Of a stretch of DNA of 64,000 nucleotides, positions 47,075 to 56,665 are shown in pieces. Source of the DNA: Siphonodentalium dalli (Eukaryota; Mollusca; Scaphopoda; Gadilida; Siphonodentaliidae); contig CP136064.1 of the NCBI GenBank assembly GCA_032622095.1, forward strand, positions 278,839,614-278,903,613, in the 5' to 3' direction. Below the pieces are notes generated by a model. The model saw nothing but the letters and a program-made list of their open reading frames with translations. It was not told the DNA's origin and searched no databases. Numbering within the stretch: the first letter of the stretch is position 1; each line of letters starts with the position of its first letter. Made by a program: the position numbers and the translations under genes.

Positions 47075-47204
47075 ATAACAGTGTGGTGTTTTGTGATTTC
47101 GGAAAGGTACATGGCGAATATACTGTGGCAAATACCCGTTAACTAATTTGCCACAGTATATTCGCCATGTACCTTTCCGAAATCACAAAACACCACACTG
47201 TTAT
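47075..47204. repeat. Perfect palindrome, 59-bp arms, 12-bp spacer
   Basis: Left arm 47075-47133 and right arm 47146-47204 are exact reverse complements by eye. They run ATAACAGTGTGGTGTTTTGT ... ACTGTGGCAAAT, spacer ACCCGTTAACTA, then the mirror. GGGGAT flanks the left arm and ATCCCC overlaps the end of the right. The absence of mismatches suggests a recent origin or gene-conversion between arms. Confidence 0.95.
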
Positions 47205-47749
47205 CCCCTAAATAAAATTATTGAAGATTGTAATTGTCTTTTTTTGCTAACATTAAATTAAATTAAATTAAATAAATTAAGTAAAATACAGTGAAATTAT
47301 TTTTTTTATTTTTTTTTATTACATTTTTGCGCACGTTGGCATCTCTCTGAGTGCATTCTAGTTGAATAAGTGTTTTTAAAGAGCGTTTCGATAACTTCCC
47401 CGAACCCATCCAGACTATTGAACAATTTGACTCAGAACTCCGTTAATTCGCCAAAGTACGTTCTATATAGAGTTATCACCCTTCCGATTAACTCAGGATA
47501 CTGATGTAATCCGAACATCGCGGGGCACGTGTTACTGCGTTTGAATATGAATCGCTATATAATCGTGAACCCTAATTAAGTGTCTTTCGCTATCAAATCG
47601 TGTACGCATTGGGTGTTCTACCGCATAGTTAGAACATTAAAAATGGAATCGTTTATATATTATGGAGGGGTGATCGGGAAGTATAATCAGATGACAGACA
47701 TAAACACGTATACAAAAAGTGATGAATGAGCCTGGTTCGTTATTTGGAA

Positions 47750-48175
47750 ATATGGAATTTCTTAACTTATTACTTGAACATTTCCCAAGGGAAGTACTCA
47801 TCTATAAGTATATTAAGGGCTAATCATAATGTGATTAAGGAGTTTCTCGACCGTTGAACATTTCATAAGGGAATGGCTCGTCTATCTGTATAAAGGGATT
47901 ATCATGATCATGAGTTTGTTGAACTTATTAGTTGAACATTTCCTTAGGAAATGGTTCGTCTAGCTAGATAAAGGGATAATAATAATGAGTTTGTGGAACT
48001 TATTATTTGAACATTTCTTAAGGGAAGTACTCGCCTATAAGTATATTAATGACTAATGTGGTTGATGAGTTTCTTGACCGTTGAACATTTCCAATGGGAA
48101 TGGCTCTTCTATCTAGATAAAGGGATTATAATGATAATAGGTTTAACCCTTTCTATATTAAATAATCATTGATGA
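47750..48175. repeat. Diverged tandem repeat, GAACATTTCC...AAGGGA type
   Basis: TTGAACATTTCC(C/A)AAGGGAA...TCGTCTATCTAGATAAAGGGATTATMATGAT recurs about five times, alternating between GAAGTACTC and GAATGGCTC forms. It grades into the next minisatellite. Confidence 0.75.
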
Positions 48176-49230
48176 GTAGTTATCCCATAGTAAATGTTTT
48201 AATGATAAGTTTAACCCTTTCTATACTAAAGCATCATTGATGAATACTTATACCATAGGAAATGTTCAGATAATAAGCTTAAACCTGTCTATACTAAAGT
48301 ATTATTGATGAGTAGTTATCCCATAGGAAATGTTCAGGTAATACGTTAACACTTTCTATACTAAATACGCATTGTTGAGTAGTTAGCCCATAGGGAATAT
48401 TCAAATAATAAGTTAACCCTTTCTACACTAAATCACCATTAATGAGTAGTTATCCCATAGGAAATGTTCAGATAATAAGTGTAACCATTTCTACACTAAA
48501 TCACCATTAATGAGTAGTTATCCCATAGGAAATGTTCAGATAATAAGTTAACCCTTTCTACACTAAATCACCATTAATGAGTAGTTATCCCATAGGAAAT
48601 GTTCAGATAATAAGTTAAACCTTTCTATAATAAATACTCATTGATGAATAGTTATCCCATAGGAAATGTTCAGATAATAAGTTTAACCCTTTCTGTACTA
48701 ATCATTTATGAGTAGTTATCCCATAGGAAATGTTCAGATAATAAGTTGAACCCTATCTATAATAAATCATCATTGGTAAGTAGTAGGAAATGTTCAGGTA
48801 ATAAGTTTAGCCTTTTCTATACTAAAGCTTCATTTATGAGTAGTTATCCCACATGCAATGTTCAGGTAATAAGTTAAGCCTGCCTATACTAAATAATCAT
48901 TAATGAGTAGTTATCCCATTCCCATATGCAATGTTCAGATAATAAGTTAACCCTTTCTATACTAAATCATCATTGATAAGTAGCTATCCCATAGGAAATG
49001 TTCAGATAATAAGTTAACCCTTTCTATACTAAAGCATCATTAGTGAGTAGTTATCCCATAGGAAATGTTCAGATAATAAGTTAACCCTTTCTATACTAAA
49101 TCATCATTGATAAGTAGCAGTTAGTAGCTATCCCATAGGAAATGTTCAGATAATAAGTTAACCCTTTCTATACTAAATAACCATTAATGAGTAGTTATCC
49201 CATAGGAAATGTTCAGATAATAAGTTCAAC
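48176..49230. repeat. ~67-bp minisatellite, about 16 copies
   Basis: Consensus words: GAGTAGTTATCCCATAGGAA, ATGTTCAGATAATAAGTTAA, CCCTTTCTATACTAAATCAT. Units are spaced ~65-70 bp (e.g. CCCATAG near 48183, 48320, 48388, 48453, 48522). Two adjacent units near 48,430-48,590 are nearly identical. Each unit begins with a TTAACCCTTT word. Confidence 0.95.
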
Positions 49231-49338
49231 AACCGATATATATAATACCAGAATGTTGCCGATATCATTACATAGAATACATGCATCAATAATGCGATAT
49301 ACCCCGTTCGTTGGTGAATCCAACTTGGAACATCAACA

Positions 49339-49423
49339 TTAACCCTCAGAAAACACCACATATACTGATGCAGGCGACACTCTGTACTGCATGCTTCCTT
49401 CTGTGTGGGGCACCCTGAGGGTT
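49339..49423. mobile_element. 85-bp TTAA-CCCTCAG mini-element, copy 1
   Basis: TTAACCCTCAG at the left and CTGAGGGTTAA at the right give perfect 11-bp inverted ends including TTAA. The interior reads GAAAACACCACA...GCAGGCGACACTCTGTACTG. TTAACCC termini are typical of piggyBac MITEs. The whole is embedded in a ~160-bp tandem repeat (AATGCGATAT near 49291 and 49453, AATGCGACAT at 49601). Confidence 0.7.
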
Positions 49424-49500
49424 AATACATAACTTAGAATACAGGCATTAATAATGCGATATTCCCCGTTCCTTGATGAATCAAACTGGTAACATCAACA

Positions 49501-49587
49501 TTAACCCTCAGAAAACACCACATAGCCCGATGCAGGCGACACTCTGTACTGCATGCTTACATCTGTATGGGGCTCCCTGGGGGTTAA
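49501..49587. mobile_element. 87-bp TTAA-CCCTCAG mini-element, copy 2
   Basis: Same structure as copy 1 with one change in the right end (CTGGGGGTTAA). A related interior (GGGAGCCCCACACAT...GAGTGTCG) is found inverted at ~53,660-53,710 inside the second palindromic MITE locus. Confidence 0.7.
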
Positions 49588-49829
49588 AACATGCATCAAT
49601 AATGCGACATTCCCCGTTGAGGATTAACCATTTCTCAACTAAAATCTCACTGACTATTAGGTCGCTAAGGACATGTTCAGATAATAAGTTCAACCAACAG
49701 GTCGCTGCTCGTAACTGTATACATATGCTAACTCAGTTGAAGACGAGGAACATTTTGTCTTCCACTGTGCCAAATACGACAATCAGAGAAAAAACTATTC
49801 GAAGAACTAAATTATAAAAGCAGCGCATT

Positions 49830-50440
49830 TCTAGGGGCCAGTAATATCTCAAAATGTCTATACATAATGCGAAACGACCAACCAAAAACAACTAATGTGA
49901 TCAGTCGAGATATCAAAGAATTCTTTGAAACGAGAGAAGAAGCTCGAAATTGAGGAATGAAATGATAATTATGTTCTCTTCCACGTGATATCATAGGCCT
50001 GTATACAGTTTATTTGCCACACATATATTATTGAGCTTCTACTAAGTCACACGTACTGTATAAATGTAGTATGACATTGCTGTAAGTTTATTATATGAAC
50101 AATCTATAAACATGTAAATTGTATGTCTTATTATGTAATGCATACGGCTCACATGAGTGTTTTTATGCTAATAAATATCAAATATCATATCATATGTTCA
50201 TTCTATGTACATTGTTAGACCCCGATTATTACCGGATCATAATACTGTCTCAACTTCCACAAACCTACTCACGACCTCATCCTATTACAGATACTATAGC
50301 AACCGTGACCCCATCTAATATATAACTGTCGCAACTAGTTACTGTAGCAACCATTATTAGACTCCATCTAATATATAAATGGGCAGCTTCATCCAGGAAC
50401 AAACATTCACATCCAATGAGAGTTTACGGTTACTATTAAT
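49830..50440. other. Intergenic 3' flank of the Toll-like receptor gene
   Basis: No gene seen. A candidate poly-A signal for the minus-strand receptor gene (AATAAA on the minus strand) lies at 50087-50092, ~355 bp beyond the stop codon. Other AT-rich sites could serve. CAACCGTGACC/CAACCATTATTAG and ATCTAATATATAA words are duplicated near 50,300-50,380. Confidence 0.45.
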
Positions 50441-50445
50441 AGCCA

Positions 50446-52371
50446 TTAAAGTACCGTCTCGACTTCCTGGATAACATTAGCCGCCGCAACAGCTTGTCCT
50501 TCGTCCACTCTCGGCTGCACGCCCAACGTTCTACGCCCAGCGCCTCGTCGCGCCCGATCCATCCTATCCCTTCGCTTGTCACTCAAAGCATACGTCATCC
50601 TCTCACGAAACAGAACGTCGTCTGCTTTAATATATGTATAGAAACGCAAGCACTTCCGGATGTCTGAGTCCATCTGGTCATCGGCTATTTCCTCCAATAG
50701 GATGAATATAATCTTTTGTTTCCGCTCTTGAATGCTGTGGTTGAATGCTGACCGGAACTCATACATACACAATTCACTACGGAGAAAATTGCGGCTTAGA
50801 ACGAGTATTGTGTATCGGCTCCATTCAATTGCGTCAGCAATATTTTGAGCGATAGATGTCCCGGGAACAAAGTCCTTGTGGTGGAGGCAGATTTTGAAGC
50901 CGTTTCCATCCTCTGTGAGCATTCGAAACAGTGTCCCAATCACCCACGTGTGATCTTCATCGCAACTTGAAAAAGCTACGAACGCATCATATCGTTTGGT
51001 CTCGTCGAAATCACGTGACTCAAATGGTAGAACTAACCCGCATTTCGTATATATTAAGACGCGCAGCGCTGTGCGATACTTGAAAATCAACACAAAAATA
51101 ATTATGGTCAGAACGACAATCGTGGCAATTAAACTTATAGATATTTCTAGTTTTAAATACATATTTTCGGGGATGGATCCATCATTATTCCGACATATAT
51201 CCGAGAGAGTAAGCTGTTTGAGATATTTCCCAGCAAACTGTTTAGGCGAAGCACATTTCTCACTCCAAAGGTACGTGTAATTGCCTAACAGGGATATTTC
51301 CCAGAGGAACGACATTCGACAATCGCAATCCAGTTGATTGTTTTGTAGGTTCACAAATATGGACGTTGCGTTGACTAAATGTTCGAAATCCGCTTGGCTG
51401 ATTGTTGTAATATTGTTATGGGACAGGTCAATTGTCACATTAGGCTTTGTAAATGCATAAGAGTTTAGGATCTCAATGTCCTTGATAGAGTTGTGAGAGA
51501 GGTTTACATATATTGACTCCCTCTCGGCTAGAAGTTCTAACTGAGCCGATGTAACATTCTGGATCTCATTGTGTGAAAAGTCCAATATCAGATGCCGAGA
51601 TGATTTTAGCTGAGAAGTATTGAAGACCTCGAGGAACTGGATATTATTGTGCGACAAAGTTATCAATTCTAGTTGCGAACTTCGTTTCAATGTTCGAATG
51701 AACCCTCCACCAAAGGGGAACCTCGTGAGTCCACATCTTCCCGCATCAAAATTTTGCAAGACCGGCATTGACGGAAAGATTTCTTTCTCAGTCAGGAGAG
51801 GATTCGATTTACCTGGGCACCATCGGAAAAACATTAGTGACGTATATTCTTCACGAGCTGCATGTTCATTCACGGCCATATCCACCACCAATCCAACATC
51901 ATCCACAACTTCCAGCACTTCTAAATAAGTCCACATACTAACGTATAGAAAACTCAAACTGCAACCGTTTAAATACAAAACTCGCAAATTACACATTGAA
52001 TATAGAGTTACACAAGGTATCTGTATGAATACAGATCTTCTACAATCCAAGCGATATGCAACTGGAAACATTGATGTGTTAGGAGGGTTATGATTATATT
52101 CGTTGACGGTATACAAGAACTCAGTAGCGTTCAAATTGATCGTTGAGCACTCTATTTGAAACATTGGATGCTGTTTTGGTATATTTTTCCGTTCATTCGC
52201 CACTTGGGCATCAGGAAGGAATGTTCCGTTTGGTGTACATTCGCAATCACGATAAGTCAATAAATCCAGTACACCCTGGGGATCTCCTTCATCCTGATCA
52301 TACTGACATTTTCCATAATTTTCGGATATATAAAATGCACAAAGCAACACGATTCCTATGCTGGTGTCCAT
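50446..52371 (-). CDS. Toll-like receptor, single exon
   Basis: A 641-residue type I membrane receptor. Hydrophobic signal peptide at residues 1-19; divergent Cys-rich N-terminal region; degenerate leucine-rich repeats ~120-345, the last four clear (LITLSHNNI, LILDFSHNEI, VNLSHNSI, IDLSHNNI); LRR C-terminal cap with DCDCRMSFLWE and later Cys (347-393); one transmembrane helix (~408-431); cytoplasmic TIR domain ~460-600. TIR box 1 is YDAFVAFSS (461-469) and box 2 is HHKDFVPGTSI, with the conserved BB-loop Pro at 503. Box 3 has FY (577-578) where FW is usual. It probably recruits MyD88-type adaptors on sensing microbial ligands or a Spz-like cytokine. The ectodomain is short for a TLR (typical proteins are 700-1000 residues). 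The ATG context GCCATGG is strong, and no internal stop is present. The basic tail after the TIR (RRDRMDRARRGAGRR) is unusual. Confidence 0.95.
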   Translation of the reverse strand: MDTSIGIVLLCAFYISENYGKCQYDQDEGDPQGVLDLLTYRDCECTPNGTFLPDAQVANERKNIPKQHPMFQIECSTINLNATEFLYTVNEYNHNPPNTSMFPVAYRLDCRRSVFIQIPCVTLYSMCNLRVLYLNGCSLSFLYVSMWTYLEVLEVVDDVGLVVDMAVNEHAAREEYTSLMFFRWCPGKSNPLLTEKEIFPSMPVLQNFDAGRCGLTRFPFGGGFIRTLKRSSQLELITLSHNNIQFLEVFNTSQLKSSRHLILDFSHNEIQNVTSAQLELLAERESIYVNLSHNSIKDIEILNSYAFTKPNVTIDLSHNNITTISQADFEHLVNATSIFVNLQNNQLDCDCRMSFLWEISLLGNYTYLWSEKCASPKQFAGKYLKQLTLSDICRNNDGSIPENMYLKLEISISLIATIVVLTIIIFVLIFKYRTALRVLIYTKCGLVLPFESRDFDETKRYDAFVAFSSCDEDHTWVIGTLFRMLTEDGNGFKICLHHKDFVPGTSIAQNIADAIEWSRYTILVLSRNFLRSELCMYEFRSAFNHSIQERKQKIIFILLEEIADDQMDSDIRKCLRFYTYIKADDVLFRERMTYALSDKRRDRMDRARRGAGRRTLGVQPRVDEGQAVAAANVIQEVETVL

Positions 52372-52423
52372 GGCAACAGAACGGGCACAGGTCGCAGCCC
52401 GCTGTGTGATCGTTATGTAGTTA

Positions 52424-52528
52424 CTATAAATCTTCTATGCTCAAGTAAAGTGCAGAGCTGACAGCATCATAATTTTCACTAGCTGAATAAACTGCAGAGA
52501 GCAACATAATTCCCACAGCAGGTTCCAT
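52424..52528 (-). pseudogene. Duplicated TLR leader / candidate upstream ORF
   Basis: A 34-codon frame ending 52 bp before the receptor's ATG. It reads MEPAVGIMLLSAVYSASENY then DAVSS, closely matching the receptor's own start MDTSIGIVLLCAFYISENYG at both protein and DNA level. It then diverges and stops. It is therefore a partial tandem duplicate of the signal-peptide exon. If the promoter lies further upstream it would also act as an upstream open reading frame that could dampen receptor translation. The regulatory role is inferred. Confidence 0.6.
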
Positions 52529-52629
52529 ATTCCAATGTAATTGTGTTTTCTCTTAGTTTCCACTAAGAAAACAGTAACCGAGCATGCAGAGATCACATGG
52601 TGTGCCGTGTGGCAGTTAGTTACCAACAT

Positions 52630-53040
52630 CCGTAAAATATCTGTAAGATGAAGAGGCGAAAATTATCTCCCTTGTTTGGCACAATCTATCAGAGTTGTCT
52701 ATCTTACCGACATTCACCGCTGTCACACTACCGAATTTTAATAGATTCTTGTAAATTCAGAGAAATGCAGGATTTCGAAAGCTATGACACATACTGATAA
52801 CATAATATCCGGCTCGTGTTCGCACCGATCCATAAATGATTTGTGTGCATCATGGGACTCTTTTGTTGACATAATACCATTTTATTATAACCTGCATTGA
52901 CATGTAAATGACACATTGCACCATGCACCCAATCTACATTGAATAATTACCCAGGAATTGTTCATAATTGTAAGCGACGCAAAACAAAATCGTTGACAAA
53001 TAACTTAAATCGTAAAGTTTGAGTTGTAACATGGACCCTC
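52630..53040. other. Upstream flank of the receptor gene, no gene seen
   Basis: AT-rich, with no repeat or frame of note. It probably contains the receptor's promoter, but I could not identify a TATA box or other defining site with confidence. Confidence 0.4.
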
Positions 53041-53420
53041 CTTGACTGTCACTCTGGGGCACCCCTGGTTCCATGCCACTCTAGAGCACCCCTGGCTCGA
53101 TGCCACTCTGGTGCACCTCTCCTCGGCTGCCACTCTATGACACCCCCTGGCTCGATGTCACCATGTGGCACCGATGGCTCGATGCCGCTCTGGGAATCCC
53201 GTCGGCTGCCACTCTGGGCGCCCCATGATTTCACTCTGGGCGCCCCACTATGGTCAGAGATACCATACCCAGGGGTAATCTGGACCACTCATTGGCTGTC
53301 ACTCAGGGGGACCCAAAAGAGCTAATTGTCACTATTTGGCATTCCTCGGCGGCTACTCTGGTCACCAAAAACTCGACCACCCTGGCTCTCTTGGACAGAA
53401 TGGCGGTTCGCTGAGTTTTG
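53041..53420. repeat. GC-rich minisatellite, TGGCTCGATGCCACTCTGG type
   Basis: Variants of GGCTCGATGCCACTCTGGNG and CACCCCTGG recur roughly every 27-45 bp, alternating with GTCGGCTGCCACTCTGGG. A minus-strand frame (53049-53288) is just the repeat translated (EWHRARGALEWHGTRGAPE) and is not taken as a gene. Confidence 0.85.
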
Positions 53421-53510
53421 GTGGCAACAGTGGCGGCCCATAATACTCCCGACGTTTGTCAAGAATTTGCTACTTCAGCTACCTTATAATACTTATTTTG
53501 TTTACCCTGT

Positions 53511-53819
53511 GCCAATGCATTCTCTTATATATGCGAGTTGACCATAGGTCGCCTCGCATATATAAGAGAATGCATTGGCCTAACAATTATTTATCTTTTT
53601 TTTTTAAATAAATGTTTCTTACAATTTTTAGGACATAAAATAAAAAACATCCATTACCCTGCAGGGAGCCCCACACATATATAGAAGCATATAGAAGAGT
53701 GTCGTTTGCTCATGTTTGTCTGGGGCTCTGTATGGGTGAAATTAAAAAATTGTTAAAAAATACAAGAAAAAATTATTAAAATTGTAAAAAATTGTTAGGC
53801 CAATGCATTCTCTTATATA
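53511..53819. mobile_element. Palindromic MITE, 'AGAGAATGCATTGGC' family, locus 2
   Basis: A compact palindrome at 53511-53579 (GCCAATGCATTCTCTTATAT ... AGAGAATGCATTGGC, centre near GACCATAGGTC) is followed by an AT-rich interior and a further arm at 53796-53819 (TAGGCCAATGCATTCTCTTA). The interior also contains GGGAGCCCCACACAT, related to the mini-elements at 49.3-49.6 kb. The same arms occur at 42,581-42,766. Confidence 0.8.
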
Positions 53820-53879
53820 CAATGAAGTATTAGACCGCAGGTTAGACCGCCACTGGTGGCAATAGTCAGAAACGGGACA

Positions 53880-54200
53880 ATTTTTAAGTTTTAATTAATA
53901 TTTTTAATTAATTTAATTTTTTGTTTTTCAATGAGTTAATTTTTTTGTTTTTGTTTTTAAATTTTACGCGATGTTTTGGTTTTTCAATGAGTTAATTGTG
54001 CCTTTTTAATTTTGTTTTTCAATTTTACCCTTTTTTTTGTTTTCAATGAACCCGTCCATGACACTTCCCGTATTTAGCAAGTTTGAGCTCAATCGGTTCG
54101 AGTCTATAAAGGACATACTCATATATATGACACTTCCGTAGGTAGCAAGTTTGAGCTCAATCGGCATTCCCTGGAATTTCCCAGTCACCAATGCGGCGTC
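53880..54200. repeat. T-rich tandem words and an ~80-bp duplication
   Basis: TTTGTTTTTCAATGAGTTAAT recurs four times between ~53,905 and 54,050. GCAAGTTTGAGCTCAATCGG is duplicated at ~54,079 and ~54,146, each preceded by TGACACTTCC. The latter resembles the AAGTTTCATCGAAATCGG words of the adjacent Helitron-like elements. Confidence 0.75.
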
Positions 54201-54351
54201 ATTTTGGTACATATATAGAAGAGACCCGGTTGTCATGTGTAGTAAAGATGTCTTATAAGCCGACATTGCCGTGTGGATGCCCGTTCCTACACGCGTTTTA
54301 GATTCTATGAAGTACCCACATATATACGGAAGTCTCAAATTATATAGTAGA

Positions 54352-54935
54352 CTAGAAGGTGACCCGACTTCGTTCGGGCTTTGACCTTGAATTGTCCATT
54401 TTGAAGGTCATGGTCAAGTGGGGTCACGATTTGACCAGTCCAAAACACTGCCCGGACAAAAGTACCCGACAAACGTGCCCGTCGAAATCCATCCGGTTTT
54501 ACCCGATTTGACCTTGAATTGATCATTTTGAAGGTCAAGGTCTGGTCGGGGTCACGATTGGACCCGTCCAAAACAATCAGTGGACAAAAGTAACCCCACG
54601 TATCAAATTTCGTCGAAATCCCATCAAAATTGGCGATTTGACCTTGAAGTTACCAGATTTAAAGGTCAAGGTCACGTCGCACGGGCAAATGAATATGATT
54701 ATGAGACTCGCCATAAGAAAGTACCCACACATACCAAGTTTCATCGAAATCCCGTGATATTCGGGCGTTTGACCTTGAAATGACCCGATTTCAAGGTCAA
54801 GGTCACGTCGCACGGACGAAAACACCCCCACATACCAAGTTTCATCGAAATCGGCTGGGCCATTTTCGAGTCCATCGATTACAGACAGACACACACACAC
54901 ACAGACACACACACACACAGATCTTCCAAAATATA
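54352..54935 (-). mobile_element. Helitron-like element, family A (copy 2)
   Basis: The minus-strand 3' end is AAGCCCGAACGAAGTCGGGT-CACCTT-CTAG|T. The interior carries AAGGTCAAGGTCACGTCGCA words and ACCAAGTTTCATCGAAATC. The far end is a (CA)n/(GACA)n microsatellite (54,883-54,920). It abuts the next copy head to tail. Confidence 0.7.
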
Positions 54936-54942
54936 TAATAGA

Positions 54943-55632
54943 CTAGAAGGTGACCCGACTTCGTCCGGGCTTTTACCTTGAATTGTCCATTTTGAAGGCC
55001 AAGGTCAGGTGGGGTCACGATTTGACCCGTCCAAAACACTGCCCGGACAAAAGTACCCGACAAAAGTACCCGTGAAAATCCATCCGGTTTAACCCGATTT
55101 GACCTCGAATTGATCATTTTGAAGTTCAAGGTCAGGTCGGGGTCACGACTCGACCCGCCCAAAACACTCAGTGGACAAAAGTAATCCCACGTATCAAATT
55201 TCGTCAAAATCCCATCAAAATTCGCGATTTGACCTTGAATTGACCGCACGGGCAAATGAATAGGCTTATGAGACTCCCCGGCCGAAAGTACCCACACATA
55301 CCAAGTTTCATCGAAATCTCGTTATATTCGGGCGTTTGACCTTAAAATGACCCAAGTTCAAGGTCAAGGTCACGTCGCACGGGCAAATTAATAGGTTTAT
55401 GCCACTCCCCGACCGAAGGTACCCCCACATGCCAAGTTTCATCGAAATCCCGTGATATTCGGGCGTTTGACCTTGAAATTACCCGATTTCAAGGTCAAGG
55501 CCACGTCGCACGGGCAAATTAATAGGCCTATGTCACTCTCCGGCCGAAAATACCCCCACATACCAAGTTTCATCGGCCGTTTTCGAGTCCATCGATTACA
55601 GACAGACAGACAGACACACACACAGATCTTCA
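54943..55632 (-). mobile_element. Helitron-like element, family A (copy 3)
   Basis: The same 3' end (CTAGAAGGTGACCCGACTTC on the plus strand) starts at 54943. It has about one more internal monomer than copy 2, with TTCAAGGTCAAGGTCACGTC near 55,350 and again near 55,490. It ends at (GACA)n(CA)n near 55,600-55,625. Confidence 0.7.
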
Positions 55633-55638
55633 CAGAGA

Positions 55639-56150
55639 CTAGCCGATGATCCCGACGTTGTCCGAGCTATTCAAAAACCAAATTTCAAGTCGATAGCTAT
55701 TCAAAAACCAAATTTCAAGTCGATTGCTCCTCCCGTTTCCGAGATCTGGTCTGCGCATGGGCTCGGCGACCCGATAAAATTCGTATCCGGGGCAAGATAC
55801 ATTCACATACCAAATTTCAAGTCGATAGCTCCACCCGTTTCAGAGATCTCGTCTGCGCATGCGCGAAGCTGGCGTCGCACGGGCTCGGCGACCCGATAAA
55901 ATTCGTATCCGGGGCAAGATACATTCACATAGCAAATTTCAAGTCGATAGCTCCACCCGTTTCCGAGATCTCGTCTGCGCATGCGCTGCACGGGCGTCGC
56001 ACGGGCTCGTCAATACGACAACGACGACCGCCTGGTCAAACTACACACACGTACCAAGTTTCGTCCCGATCGGTCGAGAATCGTAGATTTGTATTAATGA
56101 CAGACAGACAAACAAACAGACAGATAGACAGAGGTCTTCAAAATATATAT
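55639..56150 (-). mobile_element. Helitron-like element, family B (copy 3)
   Basis: The 3' end on the plus strand reads CTAGCCGATGATCCCGACGTTG. It carries ~122-bp monomers with CAAATTTCAAGTCGATAGCT and GCGCATGCGC. The 5' side has GATCGGTCGAGAATCGTAG and (GACA)n at 56,100-56,130. Same family as 40,564-41,573. Confidence 0.7.
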
Positions 56151-56154
56151 GAGA

Positions 56155-56596
56155 CTAGCCGATGAGCCCGACGTTGTCCGGGCTATTCAAAAACAAAATT
56201 TCAAGTTGATAGCTCTACCTATCCCGAAATTTCAAGTCGATAGCTCTACCCGTTTCCGAGATCTGGTCTGCGCATGCGCGAAGCTGGCGTCGCACGGACT
56301 CGGCGACCCGATAAAATTCGTATCCGGGGCAAGATACATTCACATAGCAAATTTCAAGTCGATAGCTCCACCCGTTTCCGAGATCTCGTCTGCGCATGCG
56401 CGAAGCTGGTGTCGCACGGGCTCGGCGACCCGATAAAATTCGTATCCGGGGCAAGATACATTCACATAGCAAATTTCAAGTCGATAGCTCCACCCGTTTC
56501 CGAGATCTCGTCTGCGCATGCGCGAAGCGGGCGCCGCACGGGCTCGCCAATACGACAACGTTCACCGCCTGGTCAAAATCGTAGATTTGTATTAAT

Positions 56597-56628
<32 letters not shown>

Positions 56629-56665
56629 AACAAACATACAGACAGAGGTCTTCAAAATATATATG
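56155..56665 (-). mobile_element. Helitron-like element, family B (copy 4)
   Basis: It starts CTAGCCGATGAGCCCGACG and contains three ~122-bp monomers (GCGCATGCGC at ~56271, ~56393 and ~56515). It ends in (GACA)n(AACA)n at 56,597-56,645 and TCTTCAAAATATATATGAG. It completes a run of four abutting elements in the same orientation. Confidence 0.7.

Noticed and set aside
53049-53288. 79-codon frame rich in EWHRARGAPE repeats
   Set aside because: It is the minisatellite translated; there is no independent evidence of coding.
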